Shown here piece by piece: positions 46,220 through 57,702 of a DNA stretch of 64,000 nt; position 1 is the stretch's first letter; each line of letters opens with the position of its first letter. This stretch comes from Anaeramoeba flamelloides (lineage: Eukaryota; Metamonada; Anaeramoebidae), in NCBI GenBank assembly GCA_027625915.1, contig JANTQA010000012.1:124001-188000 (forward strand). Reading direction: 5' to 3'. The notes below the pieces were generated by a model that had not been told where the DNA came from, made no database searches, and saw only the letters and a list, made by a program, of their open reading frames with translations. Position numbers and translations under genes: made by a program.

Positions 46220-46683
46220 AAATCTTGCTAATATATAAATAATTAAATAATAAACCATAATATTATTTTAACTAATTATTACTTACATATTGGGAATAAA
46301 TTGATTTATTGAAATATTTTCATTGAAAGTAAACGAAAATAATTAATTCCAGTGTTTTTTATATTGATGATTATTAATGAAATCTTTGTAATTAATAAAT
46401 TGAACAAAAATTTTTCTTAATACGTTCAAAATCCAGATTAATTTATACAGACTCGGTTATTACTTTTATTTGATTTCTCTATTTTTAGATTTGGAAAAAT
46501 TGATTAAAACAAAAAAAAAATTAAAAATGACTATTTTTAATAGTGATCAAAAGCAAAAAAAAGTAATAAATTATTGTTCAATAAAATTTATAATTATAAA
46601 GTTACAGAAACCATGTAGTACTTTTATCACCCAATTGTAAGATATTTTAATTATAGAAGAATCTCCAGTTGACTCTAATACCT

Positions 46684-46684
<1 letters not shown>
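46220..46684. mobile_element. family H element, degenerate copy 4
   Basis: Aligns with 36060-36750 of H copy 1 without its nested insert: TTTCTATTTTTAGATTTGG, AAAGTTACAGAAACCATGT, ATCACCCAATTGTAAGATAT and GACTCTAATACCT at the end. It is more diverged than copies 1-3. A T-run of about 30 follows it (46690-46722). Confidence 0.55.
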
Positions 46685-46722
<38 letters not shown>

Positions 46723-47269
46723 CATTTTTAGATCTTTAAACAAATTATTTATTCAATTGTTTGTTGATATGTTTATTAAAAAATAGTATTATACAATCTT
46801 TTGAATTTATTACCAAATTACGTTAATATTCAAAAAAAATTATTTAAATTTTTCAATTTTTTTGATTTAAAATAGAATTTATGACTGAACAAAAACAATC
46901 AATTCAGTTGAAGATTTTGTGTTTAAAATAGTTTGATTTCCATAAAATAAAAAAACCAGAAAATAATTTGTTTAATGAAAAGTTATTTAATAAAGTAATG
47001 GTTCGTTTTTTGAAGAAAAATGTGCTCAACTTGTTTTTTATAAATATTTTATCGACTCAATTATCCTTATTTTCTTTGAAATATGATACAAGAAAAAGTT
47101 ATAAAAAAATTCTATTTTGGTTAAATTATAATTAATTTAGAAGTTATAAATAAAAAAAAAAAATTTAATTTTGGATTTTTTTATTGTTTCATCCAAATGT
47201 TGATATTTTGACTCCAATTAACCAAAAAAAATATATCAAAAAAAAAAATTTGGAATAAAAATAACTTTG

Positions 47270-47790
47270 TTTAAATATATCCCATTCCAGAAATTTGGAC
47301 ACATAAAAAATCAAAAATAGGCAAAAATAAAAAATACATTTGATTTTTCCAAAAATCAAAATTAAGGCAAATTTAACTTACCTAGTATTAATATATTTAT
47401 AAGCAATCTTTTTTTAAAAAAAAATAACCCAATATATATATATATATATATATGTAAAAAATTTTGATAGAAGCTGAATATTAAAATTATATAGTTAAAT
47501 TGGTAAAAATTACACCAACAATTGATGATCGATTAAACGATAAGATATCATCAACCAAAATATCTCGAATTTTTCTATTTAACAAAAACACAACATTAAC
47601 TTTCAATCAACCATTGAAAAAAAAACCTGATCAAACATAAAAAGATAGCTTAACTCGAAAAAAAAAAAAAAAGAAATGAAAAAAAATTTAAATAGACAGA
47701 AAATGAAAAAATTGTTTGTAAAAATCAAAATAATTTATTAAATTGAATGTAAAGTCATGTATTATTATTCTTTCAAATGTTTTAACTACA
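47270..47790 (-). mobile_element. partial copy (D) of the A/B element interior
   Basis: Inverted relative to B. Landmarks CATTCCAGAAATTTGGACAC, CCTAGTATTAATATATTTAT and ACACCAACAATTGATGATCG match 44100-44410 of B and 16910-17200 of A. A short (TA)n run interrupts it at about 47435. It stops just downstream of the macroglobulin gene. Confidence 0.65.
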
Positions 47791-47858
47791 TCCGAATTTT
47801 TGGTATTTAATTTATAATTTGATGATTAAGAATTATTAAAATGAATAAAAAAAAAAAT

Positions 47859-50800
47859 TTAATATTTAATTTTAGGGATAATTTCAATATTAAAAGGCTC
47901 ATTCCAAAATTTATTTTCGTCATCATAATAAACGTAGGCTCTACTTGAAGTTCCATAATAAATCCCAGGAAACTCTGCTATAACATCGAAGGTGAAATAA
48001 ATTTCTTGATTTGGGGCCATACATCGCCAGTAAAATACGACTTCTCTCGCACCAAATAATTCAAAATGAGAAATAACATTTGTTTTTTTCAATTCTAATA
48101 ATTTTTTGTATCTAGGTTGTAACCCAGCAGGTAATCCAATTATTGCGACGACCATTCCAAGACCCATTTCTTGTAATTTATTTTTCAGATTTACTTTAAT
48201 TTCAGTTCCTTCACCTTCTTTGATTTGGTTATTTTTGCCAACATTTAGTTTTGAATCAAAAACAATATTACATTTTTCAGGATCTGATAAATTTTTGGTA
48301 ACCTTAGATTCTATAAAGCAAGAGAATGGCAAAGTACAGCCATTGATCATTTGAATTTTCAAATATGATTCAAATTTCTTTTCAATCAGCAGCTTTTCTA
48401 ATGATTCACTGATGTCATCAAAATAAATTGCATTTTTTTCACCTTGAACGATTTCCTTTGTCTGGATAATTTTGTCATTTAATATCAAATTGATTTGGCC
48501 CTCTTTTTCAAACTTTGTCATTATTTCGTCGTATTTAATAAGCGCCATTAAGGCCAAGACTGTAGCCTGAGTAGAACCAAATCTACCGTTATTGTTTTTC
48601 GAGTGAATAAATTTATTAGTCATGATAACGTTTTCAGCCATATTGTGTTCCAACCACAATAGCATTGCTACGCTTGTGGTTTCGACAGACAAATTTGATC
48701 CTTGTGAATTGGTGATCGAGCTCATTGATCGTTTCACTTCCCCAGTTTTCTTGTCCAGAAAATCGATTAATTGTTCTGCATAATATTTGGAGCGGTCAAT
48801 AAATCCAACATTGAACAGAGCCAATCCAGCCATGGCCAAATAGTAAGAATCGTCCTTGTATTTCGTTTTGGAATCTGTTTCCAATTTCTCAAACTGCCTT
48901 TCCAATTCGCTATAACCAATTCCTGCCTTGGTTAGCGCCCAAACAATGTATGCGTCTGTGGTATGCTTTGGTGCTCTGCCAAAGGAATCCAATGACCTAG
49001 AATTTCTAAGAAACCCACCATTTTCTTCATCTCTTCTTGAAAAAATCCAATCTGTGGTTCTCTTGAGCATTTTTGTGTCGACTTGATCCCAAATTTTGCT
49101 CATATCAGAAAATTCCATGATCCCCATCGCTGTTAATGCTTCATGTGCGGGGTCTTCTCCAAACCATTCAAATCCGCCTTTGGAAGACTCGTATCCAACT
49201 AATTTTTTATATCCTTTTTCCAAATGCTTATATGCAGTTTCCATAAATTCTTCATCCTTTTCCGATAACTTTACATTTTTTTGCTGTTTTTTCATATACT
49301 GTATTGCCATAACCATTGGGTAAACTGTGTTTGAAGTCTGCTCAAAGCACCCATATGGTTGTCTAATTAGTGCCTTTAAGGATTCAGTAATATTAGAACT
49401 TGGTGAAGGGTAAACACAAATATTTGTTTTAATGGTGTTCTTAATAATTGTTTGGGGCATTTGCAATTGAAAGCTTTCTGTTTCGCTATTTTCCTCTAAA
49501 ATTCCAGAAGACCTGATTTCATAAGGAAACCCTGGTGGCTTGACTAATAATGTTCTCTTAATTCGATCTTGAAGATTTGGATTGATTGATTTGCCTAAGA
49601 TGGTTATTGAATTTGTTTCCTTTTTACAACTTTGGCTTTTCATTGTGAAAACATGCCCAATTCTTTGTTCTGGTTCCATTTGCGTTTTAAATGTTTGATT
49701 TTTCTGATCAATCATCAGCCCAGATCCTTGTACTGTTCCTTTGATCAATACTTGCTTTAGGTTCCTGTCAAGTGAATTGACAATCGTTATGGGGATCATC
49801 ATTTGATCTCCACCTGTAATTTCTGTGGGCAATTTGGGCTCAATATAAAAGGGCTTTTGCGAATTAAAGACAAAGGATTGCGAGCATCCTAAATGGCCTT
49901 CAGAATCAAACCCATCAACAAAGACTCTAAAGGATGTGACTTCGTCATTTAAATCAAAGGATATGCTTGTGCCCAATTCTTTTGATTGTTCATTAATCTG
50001 TGGATTAATTTCAATCAAACTTGAAAAATATAGGGTATTAGTGAAATCAATTCTTTTTTCAACATTCCAATTTGATCGCTTTTCATGAGCATATACACGA
50101 ACTGCTTCTAATGATTCTATTTTCCTTGGGCGCTTCATTTGTTCTTTTTCTTCTTTATCAGAAGAAAAATCTTCGTCTTCGTCAGAATCTTCCATTAATT
50201 TGATTTCATTTTCATCTAATTCTTTCTTCATAATTGTTTCTTTTTTAGTAATGTCTAATTCTTCATCATTTGTATCAGACATGGAAGGAATTTCTTTCTT
50301 CAATTTATCATCAGAAGCAGAAGAAGCAGAATCAGAACAAGAATCAGAATCAGAATCAGAACCAGAACCAGAACCAGAACGAGAGCAATCAACATCAGAA
50401 AAACTTAAACCAGAACTAGATTCATCGGATTCCTCTCCCCCCTCAGAATCTGTCTCGCCATCATAAATTTGCCATTCAACATTGAAAAGCCTTTGCAAAC
50501 GATCCTTGTCGCTTTTTTTTACTAATTGGTTATACTTATTTCTTGGTTTATAATAAACAAATTTTCTCCAACCTTGTGTGCCTAACAATAAGTCAATTTT
50601 CATTGAAGGTTCGATTTCCTTGCCTTGTTCGATATCGCGATCTTCTTGGTCTGCACTAACAGAATTAACAAGATCCAAATTTAAATAGGCCCTTGGATCC
50701 TTTAATTCCTGAACTTCATTTTCTAAAAAGTACATTTCAGGTAATCGAGGTGCTCGGTTTCTTTTTTCTTTCATTTGATATACAGAATCATCTGTGACAG

Positions 50801-52295
50801 TGACACAAACATAGCTTGGATGAGAAATTTCTTTTTTTTCAACACCAATTTCTTTCAACAAGGACTTGATCGTTATTGTCACCTGATCGCCTGGAGAATA
50901 ATTTTTCCTCTCGGTATCAATTTTAAAGTGCAATTGTGATTTTGGTTGAACAAATACTAACCTCTCACATATTGGTAGAAGATTTGTATTCATTTTTTCA
51001 AATATTGTGATCCGTAATACACCATCATATTTTTTGGGATCTAAAAGAATGTCTCGTTCATCTGTAAATCCTCCTTTTGTAAATTCAATGTCTTGTGACA
51101 TTATTTCTTCTTCTTTTTTAAATAACCCAACAGTGTAGACTCCATTCGTTGGTACATTTACACCTACAATAATGCTAATTTGTTCCCCAAATGGATTTTC
51201 CTTTTCAGGTGTTTTCAGTCTTATGCTAACCCCATTTGCTTTTGATTCTGGTAATTTTATTAAATCCAAGCCCTGTGGCTTTATTGGCTTTAAGTAATAT
51301 TCATAATTTTCTTGTGGAGTGAATTCAAATCTTCCTCTTCCCTCATGTAATGTTTCAAATTCTACTCCTTTAACTATTTTTTCCATTTCTTTATCTTTTT
51401 CCGTTTCTTTTTCTTTTTCTTTTTCACTTTCCTTTGTTGTTTTTAAAAGTTTTTTGATTTCATTTTGTTTTCCTATTTTTTTTTCAATTAAAATGGCTTG
51501 GAAATCTGCAGGATCGCCAGTGATTAAGTTTCTTGCTTCAACATAAACACCACACTTAATTCCATTGATTAGCTGTCCTCCCTCTGGATAAAGATTAAGA
51601 TCCATTTTCTTTAATACAACAGGTAATGTTTTGGATGTCGTTTCAGTGGATCCTCCTTCGGTAATTACACAATTTAATGATCCAACACCAACAAGGATCT
51701 TTTCTGGCAATTGGAAGGCGATTTCCAAGATTCCATCTTGATCAATTTTCAGATTGGATTTGTGATAAATCTTTTTTTCATCCAATCGTGCCGTGCAAGT
51801 CACAATGGCTTGGTCTGGAATGCCACCTTCAGTTCTTTCAACTTTCAATTGTGCCTTCACGTTTTCTCCGGCAGCGTATCCCTTGCGTTTGAAATTTAAA
51901 GCTGTTTTGAATCTCTTTGATGTGAACTTGCGAATGGTAAAAGTTCGTTCAAATTTCGGAACACCACATCCGTTTCTGAAATAAATTTCGATTTTGTACT
52001 CACCTCCATTTTGTGATTCAGGGATCTTCCATTTAAACGATAACACTGATGTTTCTATTTTGTTTCTTAAATTCTGATTGAAAATTTCTTCTTCTTTGGA
52101 ATTCGTGATCTTACAAATTGGATAGCCACCCCCAAAACCCGTTTTTGGAACTGGTTTGTGAGTAAAGCAATCTAAAACAACCGCTCGGCAATAGAGGGTC
52201 TCCCCTGGCTTGTAGGTTTCCTTGTCAGTTGAAATATGAACAGAGTACCTTGGCTTATTTTTGAATTTTTCTTCAGTTGATTGTTCATTTCCCAT
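47859..52295 (-). CDS. alpha-2-macroglobulin-like thioester protein, myristoylation motif
   Basis: An uninterrupted reading frame of 1478 residues. It begins MGNEQST, an N-myristoylation consensus (Gly2, Ser6), and enters macroglobulin beta-domains directly (SVHISTDKETYKPGETL). There is no signal peptide, and no upstream ATG in frame before a stop. Residues 1-600 are macroglobulin-like; LLGTQGWRKF precedes a Ser/Asp/Glu-rich bait-like segment (about 605-730). The thioester motif is PYGCFEQ (Cys983, Gln986), followed by the alpha-helical thioester domain (GGFEWFGEDPAHEALTAMG, TTDAYIVWALTKAG). The C-terminal domain ends near AYVYYDDENKFWNEPF. The CxEQ form resembles bacterial members more than the animal GCGEQ. 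The family traps proteases or tags surfaces covalently; an intracellular, membrane-tethered role here is inference. Upstream ATG context is AAATCAATGG. Confidence 0.9.
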   Translation of the reverse strand: MGNEQSTEEKFKNKPRYSVHISTDKETYKPGETLYCRAVVLDCFTHKPVPKTGFGGGYPICKITNSKEEEIFNQNLRNKIETSVLSFKWKIPESQNGGEYKIEIYFRNGCGVPKFERTFTIRKFTSKRFKTALNFKRKGYAAGENVKAQLKVERTEGGIPDQAIVTCTARLDEKKIYHKSNLKIDQDGILEIAFQLPEKILVGVGSLNCVITEGGSTETTSKTLPVVLKKMDLNLYPEGGQLINGIKCGVYVEARNLITGDPADFQAILIEKKIGKQNEIKKLLKTTKESEKEKEKETEKDKEMEKIVKGVEFETLHEGRGRFEFTPQENYEYYLKPIKPQGLDLIKLPESKANGVSIRLKTPEKENPFGEQISIIVGVNVPTNGVYTVGLFKKEEEIMSQDIEFTKGGFTDERDILLDPKKYDGVLRITIFEKMNTNLLPICERLVFVQPKSQLHFKIDTERKNYSPGDQVTITIKSLLKEIGVEKKEISHPSYVCVTVTDDSVYQMKEKRNRAPRLPEMYFLENEVQELKDPRAYLNLDLVNSVSADQEDRDIEQGKEIEPSMKIDLLLGTQGWRKFVYYKPRNKYNQLVKKSDKDRLQRLFNVEWQIYDGETDSEGGEESDESSSGLSFSDVDCSRSGSGSGSDSDSDSCSDSASSASDDKLKKEIPSMSDTNDEELDITKKETIMKKELDENEIKLMEDSDEDEDFSSDKEEKEQMKRPRKIESLEAVRVYAHEKRSNWNVEKRIDFTNTLYFSSLIEINPQINEQSKELGTSISFDLNDEVTSFRVFVDGFDSEGHLGCSQSFVFNSQKPFYIEPKLPTEITGGDQMMIPITIVNSLDRNLKQVLIKGTVQGSGLMIDQKNQTFKTQMEPEQRIGHVFTMKSQSCKKETNSITILGKSINPNLQDRIKRTLLVKPPGFPYEIRSSGILEENSETESFQLQMPQTIIKNTIKTNICVYPSPSSNITESLKALIRQPYGCFEQTSNTVYPMVMAIQYMKKQQKNVKLSEKDEEFMETAYKHLEKGYKKLVGYESSKGGFEWFGEDPAHEALTAMGIMEFSDMSKIWDQVDTKMLKRTTDWIFSRRDEENGGFLRNSRSLDSFGRAPKHTTDAYIVWALTKAGIGYSELERQFEKLETDSKTKYKDDSYYLAMAGLALFNVGFIDRSKYYAEQLIDFLDKKTGEVKRSMSSITNSQGSNLSVETTSVAMLLWLEHNMAENVIMTNKFIHSKNNNGRFGSTQATVLALMALIKYDEIMTKFEKEGQINLILNDKIIQTKEIVQGEKNAIYFDDISESLEKLLIEKKFESYLKIQMINGCTLPFSCFIESKVTKNLSDPEKCNIVFDSKLNVGKNNQIKEGEGTEIKVNLKNKLQEMGLGMVVAIIGLPAGLQPRYKKLLELKKTNVISHFELFGAREVVFYWRCMAPNQEIYFTFDVIAEFPGIYYGTSSRAYVYYDDENKFWNEPFNIEIIPKIKY

Positions 52296-52466
52296 TGATT
52301 TGTTAATTTTCTTATTGTATGATTAAAAAAAAAGGAGAAAAAATGAAAAACAAAGTAAATTAATAAAAGCTTGAAGAATTATTATAAAGTAAGAAGAGTT
52401 AATTTCATTCAAGTTGAAAAGATTAAATCATAAGTTAATTTTTTTTGACAGCAGACATACATTTAC

Positions 52467-52650
52467 TGGTTTTTGAATTATAAATGGGAAAAAATTTTCA
52501 CTTAATTTATCAGTTTTTTTTTTCATAAATAGAGTTCTCAAATTAGAAGTGGGTTGTAGCTGTGACAAACGAAAAAAATCAATTTGAAAAAAGAAAATAT
52601 GGTAAATGAAGTGAAGATTTTTTCCCATTTGGAATTCAAATACAAATATG
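52467..52650. mobile_element. family R palindromic MITE, copy 3
   Basis: Left: CTGGTTTTTGAATTATAAAT then AAATTTTCACTTAATTTATC; right: GTAAATGAAGTGAAGATTTT then GGAATTCAAATAC. It lies about 170 bases upstream of the macroglobulin start codon, in the putative promoter region. Open frames on both strands here are artefacts of the palindrome. Confidence 0.6.
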
Positions 52651-52672
52651 AATTTGTCAGAAAGGAGATATG

Positions 52673-52840
52673 TCAAATTACTGTTAATTTTAAAATCAAA
52701 AGATCAAGATTTTGGATCAACTTTCCAAAATCATTAAACCACAAGAATGAAATTAATTTATCAAAGTACCCAATTCTAAAAGGGAAATTAATAATCCAAT
52801 TAATTATTTTCAGAGAATTAATAAATTTGTAAAAGTTACA
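52673..52840. repeat. family Q dispersed repeat, copy 3
   Basis: TTACTGTTAATTTTAAAATC, AAAAGATCAAGATTTTGGAT, and TCTAAAAGGGAAATTAATAA align with 9622, 12545 and 58975. Confidence 0.5.
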
Positions 52841-53025
52841 TGACTTCTAAATCTTTTTTATTGGAAAGTTGAATAAAACTTTTTTTACCATTTGCAATTC
52901 CAATTAAAGTAAACAAAACAAAATACTTTTTAACAAATTTCATTTCCAGCTGATTGTTTTCATAAAATATTACCTTTCCCACACACCCTCATAACAATTT
53001 GTATTTACACGTCATTAACAAAGTA

Positions 53026-53487
53026 CAGTAATCAAAATTATGTGTGCCCAACAATTATAATCCGTGATTTTTTTTTTCTTCTTGTTCCAAGGCAACATCG
53101 AATCTACTACCAAATAGTATACCTAATTTCAAATCAATTTTGAAAGTAAAGGTCTGGATATTTTCCGTAAAATTTAAATTTGGCATGCAAATAGTTGAAA
53201 ATTTTCAATAATAATCTCAATTGTTTTGAATTTTTTATGTTTTTTTGATTGGTAAAAAATATAAAATTAACTCTATTTTTTGAGAAAAATTATACAATTT
53301 GATCCTTCATTTTTCTAATTTCTTTTTAAATATAGAACTTTAAGAAACCAATACCATATTTTTTTTTAGGGTTTATTATCAGTTTCTTTGATTGGTTAAA
53401 GGTAAGGTTTTCTATAACAAAAAAACAAGCTTTTTATTTTTAAACACGCTTTAAAATTTTTTTTTACACGCTTTATTTTGACTACAG
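53026..53487. mobile_element. family M MITE, copy 3, TA-flanked
   Basis: A 462-base element between TA (53024-53025, 53488-53489), inverted relative to copies 1 and 2. The ends are CAGTAATCAAAATTATGTGT and, inverted, CTGTAGTCAAAATAAAGCGT. Internal landmarks CAAATCAATTTTGAAAGTAA and CATGCAAATAGTTGAAAATT match the inverse of copy 1. Confidence 0.8.
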
Positions 53488-53569
53488 TATGTTTTGAGAG
53501 AAATTACATGAATAAAAAAATAAACAAAAAAGTAATAAAAAATGTCCAGTTGATTCAATAATCATTGTA

Positions 53570-53850
53570 GAAGTTTTTTTTTTGTGTTTTTTCAAAATTT
53601 TTTATATTGTTTCTGGAAATAATTGTTATTTTTTTTTTTATTTCGTTGAAGCTAGTTGTAGTTTTTAATTTTTTGTTTTTAAAAAATATAGTTCAGTAAA
53701 ACATTGTATTTACCAAACAAAATAATATTTACCTGAGACTATTTTATCAAATCATTTTTCTACAACCTTCCAAGTTCAATCTCAATATTTTTTAACAAAC
53801 CCAATCAAATTTAAACAAAACAAGCCCAAAATACTTTTTTAAAACCTGGG
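53570..53850. repeat. family O dispersed repeat, copy 2
   Basis: Matches 10990-11320 with TATAGTTCAGTAAAACATTG and TTTTTCTACAACCTTCCAAG. From 53851 to 55832 no gene is seen. That stretch contains only AT-rich sequence and the isolated T end at about 55346. Confidence 0.5.
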
Positions 53851-55832
53851 CAATTCGACTTATAATCTGAGGAAATAATTTTTAATTTGATTATTTATTA
53901 ATAAATAATTAATTACTCATTCTTAATTATGACAGTGAGTTTTTAACGACACAAAGGTTAAAGGTATCAATAGACTTTACAATTATTTCTCAATTTTTTA
54001 AAGAATTCCATATAAATCAAACGAATTCAAATTATATAATTGTAATAAAAAAAAATAATAGATATTATCAAATAACCGATTGTAATACCAACAGTTCCTT
54101 GTTGATAGTCGAAAATTTGAAAAAGAATATTGCCTAATCTTTGAAATTTCAAGAAATTCAATAAATATTTGTGAATATAATAGAAGATCAATTTTTTTTT
54201 AGATCTTCAAGGGATTCAATAGTTGATTTATTTTAATTGTATTATTAAAATCAGATCAAAGGTTAAAGTTATTTGTTAATACAGACTCTCCAAAATTATT
54301 AATAGTGAGATTTCCTCAAAACAAAAATTGTTTAGAATCTTTTTCACTTTCTAATTTGAAACTCAAAAATCCTACAAAAAAAGGATCCAGATCTTGTGAT
54401 TGAAAATTAAATCAGGGAAAAATTAACTTTTTTAAAAACAATAAATCATTTCTTCAAAGTTAATAAATCGAGTTGAATTATTGGGTTTAATTGTATCAGA
54501 CTTGTCTAAACAATCACTCTATTACCTTTGATATTAAAAATAAATAAGATTTACAAAGTCCTTAATTAATATTTTGAAGAATTGGTTGCTCCAATAGTTT
54601 ATATTTTTATAATTCACTAATATTTTATCCCTTAATAAAATTAAATATAAAATTTTATCAAAATTAGTTTATTATTAAAGAATTTCCAACAAAACCACAG
54701 TTTTTGCATTATTTTTACAATCATCTATTATGGTTGGTGATATGTATCTATTTATTTATTTATTTATTATGATATAAACTAAATTTCATAATAAATGACC
54801 CAATTTTTTTTTATTTTTTTATTTTAATTTTTTGATGAAAAACAAATAGTTATAGTGTAGAAATTAATATTAATATAGTAATTTTAATATTATAATAGCT
54901 TACTTCAAATATGAAAAATATTTATTTTCAAAATTTGATTTTTAATGTCCTATTGATTTTGATATGGAGTTTATTTTGGGCAAGCCAAGAATCATAAATG
55001 TAGTAATATTCCTTAATAAAAAAAAAAAAAGTTAATCAGCTGAAATTTTATACTATTTCAAAATATTCTGCTACAGCTAGGGTAAAATCGTTTAAAAATA
55101 AAAAGTCTAATAATGAGAGAGAATTAGATCTTTAAAAATATCAATAGTCATTAATACAAAAATATCTTTAAGTTTTTTCAATCAATTGGAAGAAGATTCA
55201 ATATTTTTAAGGATCTTTGAATAAATAAATTTTCATCTATTTATACAAGATAGAATGTAATATTGTCAAGATAGACTTCATTTTATAAAAACAAAAACAT
55301 ACTCTTGAAAACATTTACTTTTCAAAAACAAGTAAAAAACAGAAATTCTAAACTCTTTTTCAGTCAAAGGGGCCAATTTTATTGAAAAAATAGAATATAG
55401 ACTATGAGTTTAATTCATTATTCTTCTCAAACTAAAATTTCAATTTTTAGATCAAAATCATTTTTTATCATTTTATAAAAATTTTTTTTTTTTATTTTGT
55501 TTTTTAAAGGTCCAATTTGTAAAAAATTAAATTTGGAACTCCAAATTAACATTAAAAAAAGTTAGGCTTTGTATTTTCTTTTGATTTTCATACAATTTCA
55601 AATATAAATTCTTATTATCAACAATTTTAATTTTCTAAAGAAATTGGGAATTTTACACAAGATGTTCCAATGAATAGGTGATCAAAATTTTGAGCCTTTT
55701 TTTTTTTAAAAAATTTATGGTTTGTACAGCCTTTCCTTTTATGATATTCGACTCTAATACAAAGTTTATCATTTCCAGTATTTCTAAACAATCTTTATGT
55801 TTGGTTTCATTGTTCCAAAAAATTGAATTTGG

Positions 55833-56625
55833 GTGTTTGAAATATTCCCGAAAATACCCGAAAATTTGAAAATACCCGAAAATTTTTTAACTACAGAAAA
55901 AACTCATTTTTTACAACTTCGAGAAACCCCAAGTTCCAATATACTCAGTTCAAAGGAAAATTTAGAATTTTATTTATGAATATTTTTTTTTTGTGTTAAA
56001 AAATATCAAAATTCAAAAAATGTCAATTTTTAGGAATGGTATTCAACCCATTTTGTGTGTAAGGGATTGGTACCTTAGATGACTATAACAAGTTTAAAAT
56101 TTCAAAATGGTATTCACTAAATGAGAGAAAAGGTAATTGTTAAAAAAATTTTTCAAATTGTGTATCAATACCAATATTTTTGTATTCTTAAATACAATCG
56201 AAAAAATAACTGAATAATATCTCATCTTACAATACGTATCCATACCATACACAAAGTGACCCAAGCCAAACCTTATTTTAACTTCCCATTCCATAAAAGA
56301 AAATGGTTTTACCAAAACATACAAACACACACCATACAAAACCAAAAAATACCCAAACAATACCCTGACATACATATACACTTACACAAATAAGTACCAG
56401 CAATTACTCAAATATACTCAAAAGGTACCAAAAACTCTTTAGAGTGGTTTAAAGTAGAAAATATTAAAAAATAAATTTTTTTTGAAAGTAAAATTGTTAT
56501 TTTACCGTCAAAAAGGGTATATTGGTACTAGAGTTACTTCTGGTTGTATAAACAGTTTTTTTTTTGTGGTTAAAAAATTTTGGGTATTTTCGTTTTTTGG
56601 GTATTTTCAGGGATATTTCAAACAA
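55833..56625. mobile_element. family F element, copy 3
   Basis: About 793 bases with long inverted arms: GTGTTTGAAATATTCCCGAA at the left and, inverted from the right, GTTGTTTGAAATATCCCTGA. The interior shares ACTCTTTAGAGTGGTTTAAA and the 'CCATACACAA' block with copies 1 and 2. Open frames across it on both strands have no family resemblance. From 56626 to 57702 no gene or repeat is recognised beyond a CTAGGCACTCCACGACACT fragment at 56843. Confidence 0.7.
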
Positions 56626-57702
56626 CGTTTTAAATTGAAGAAATTCAACCCTTTGAAAATATAAAAAAAGAAGTAATTGAATTTTTTTCGAATTGAGAAT
56701 TAATTTGAAACTTTTTTTTTTTTTGAATTGAATTTTTTGCAAATGAGCTCATAAGAAATATTTTTTTAAAAATTTAATTATTTACTAATGAGATCCTCTC
56801 AAAATTTTTTTTTTTGTTATTTGAAAATTGTCAATCAAAAGCTAGGCACTCCACGACACTAAAAGGAACATTAACACACTTTATGACACTTACATAATAT
56901 ATAAATTTATGTTTCGATAAATTGTAATAAAAAATCATAATTTTCTTTTTCATTAACTGAAAATTGTAATTGTCTTGAAGAATTCTTAAAACATATAGAT
57001 CGATAAAAAATACCAAAATTTTGATAAAAATTTTTCAATTCATTCAATATTTGTTTTTAAAACATAAAAACAGATAAAATATTTGAAATAAGTATGCAAA
57101 TTATACTTGTGGTAAATTTTGTGATCAAAAACTATACATTTGAGAGTTTTTATAAAAATTACAATTAATCCTAGGTAATTTTAAAAAACAGTAAAAGTTC
57201 ATTAGAATAAAAAACAATTTCAAATTCATTCTGAAATTTAGAAATAGTGCAAAGTTTTTATTTTTTTAAAAAATTATCAAATAAAATTTTACGGTTTTCT
57301 TTAAAATTATGAAAAATAATTTTTATTTGATAAAAAATTTAAAATTATTAGCCATACTCTACAAAAGTTTAACTCTTTATAAAATAATTTAATTTCCAAA
57401 TTCAAGTTAAATCCTAAAAAATTATTTATGAAAAAAAAGTAGGTTAATTTTTTAAAACGAAATATATGAAAATTTTGATCATTGTAAAAATTCTAATTTT
57501 TAAAAAAGGTATAATTATATATTTTCTGAATTTAATTTATTTACTAAGATTTTTTTTTCAAATTTTAAAATTTTGGGTGTTTACAAATTTTAAATTGAAG
57601 TTTAAATGATTTAATTTATTAAATTGGATATTCAAAAAAATAGGCTTTTGGTGTGTAAAAAAATTTTGACTACAGTTTAAAAAAATGAATTTGCTTGAAA
57701 AA

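Noticed and set aside
52296-52460. A possible upstream exon for the macroglobulin gene encoding MKLTLLTL
   Set aside because: The short frame ends at TAA and no GT donor lies within it, so it cannot be spliced to the main frame.
52428-52832. Open frames on both strands upstream of the macroglobulin gene
   Set aside because: They arise from the palindromic family R repeat and the adjacent family Q repeat.
56094-56381. Minus-strand open frame of 95 codons
   Set aside because: It lies inside family F copy 3, is rich in Tyr and Phe, and the matching regions of copies 1 and 2 are not open.
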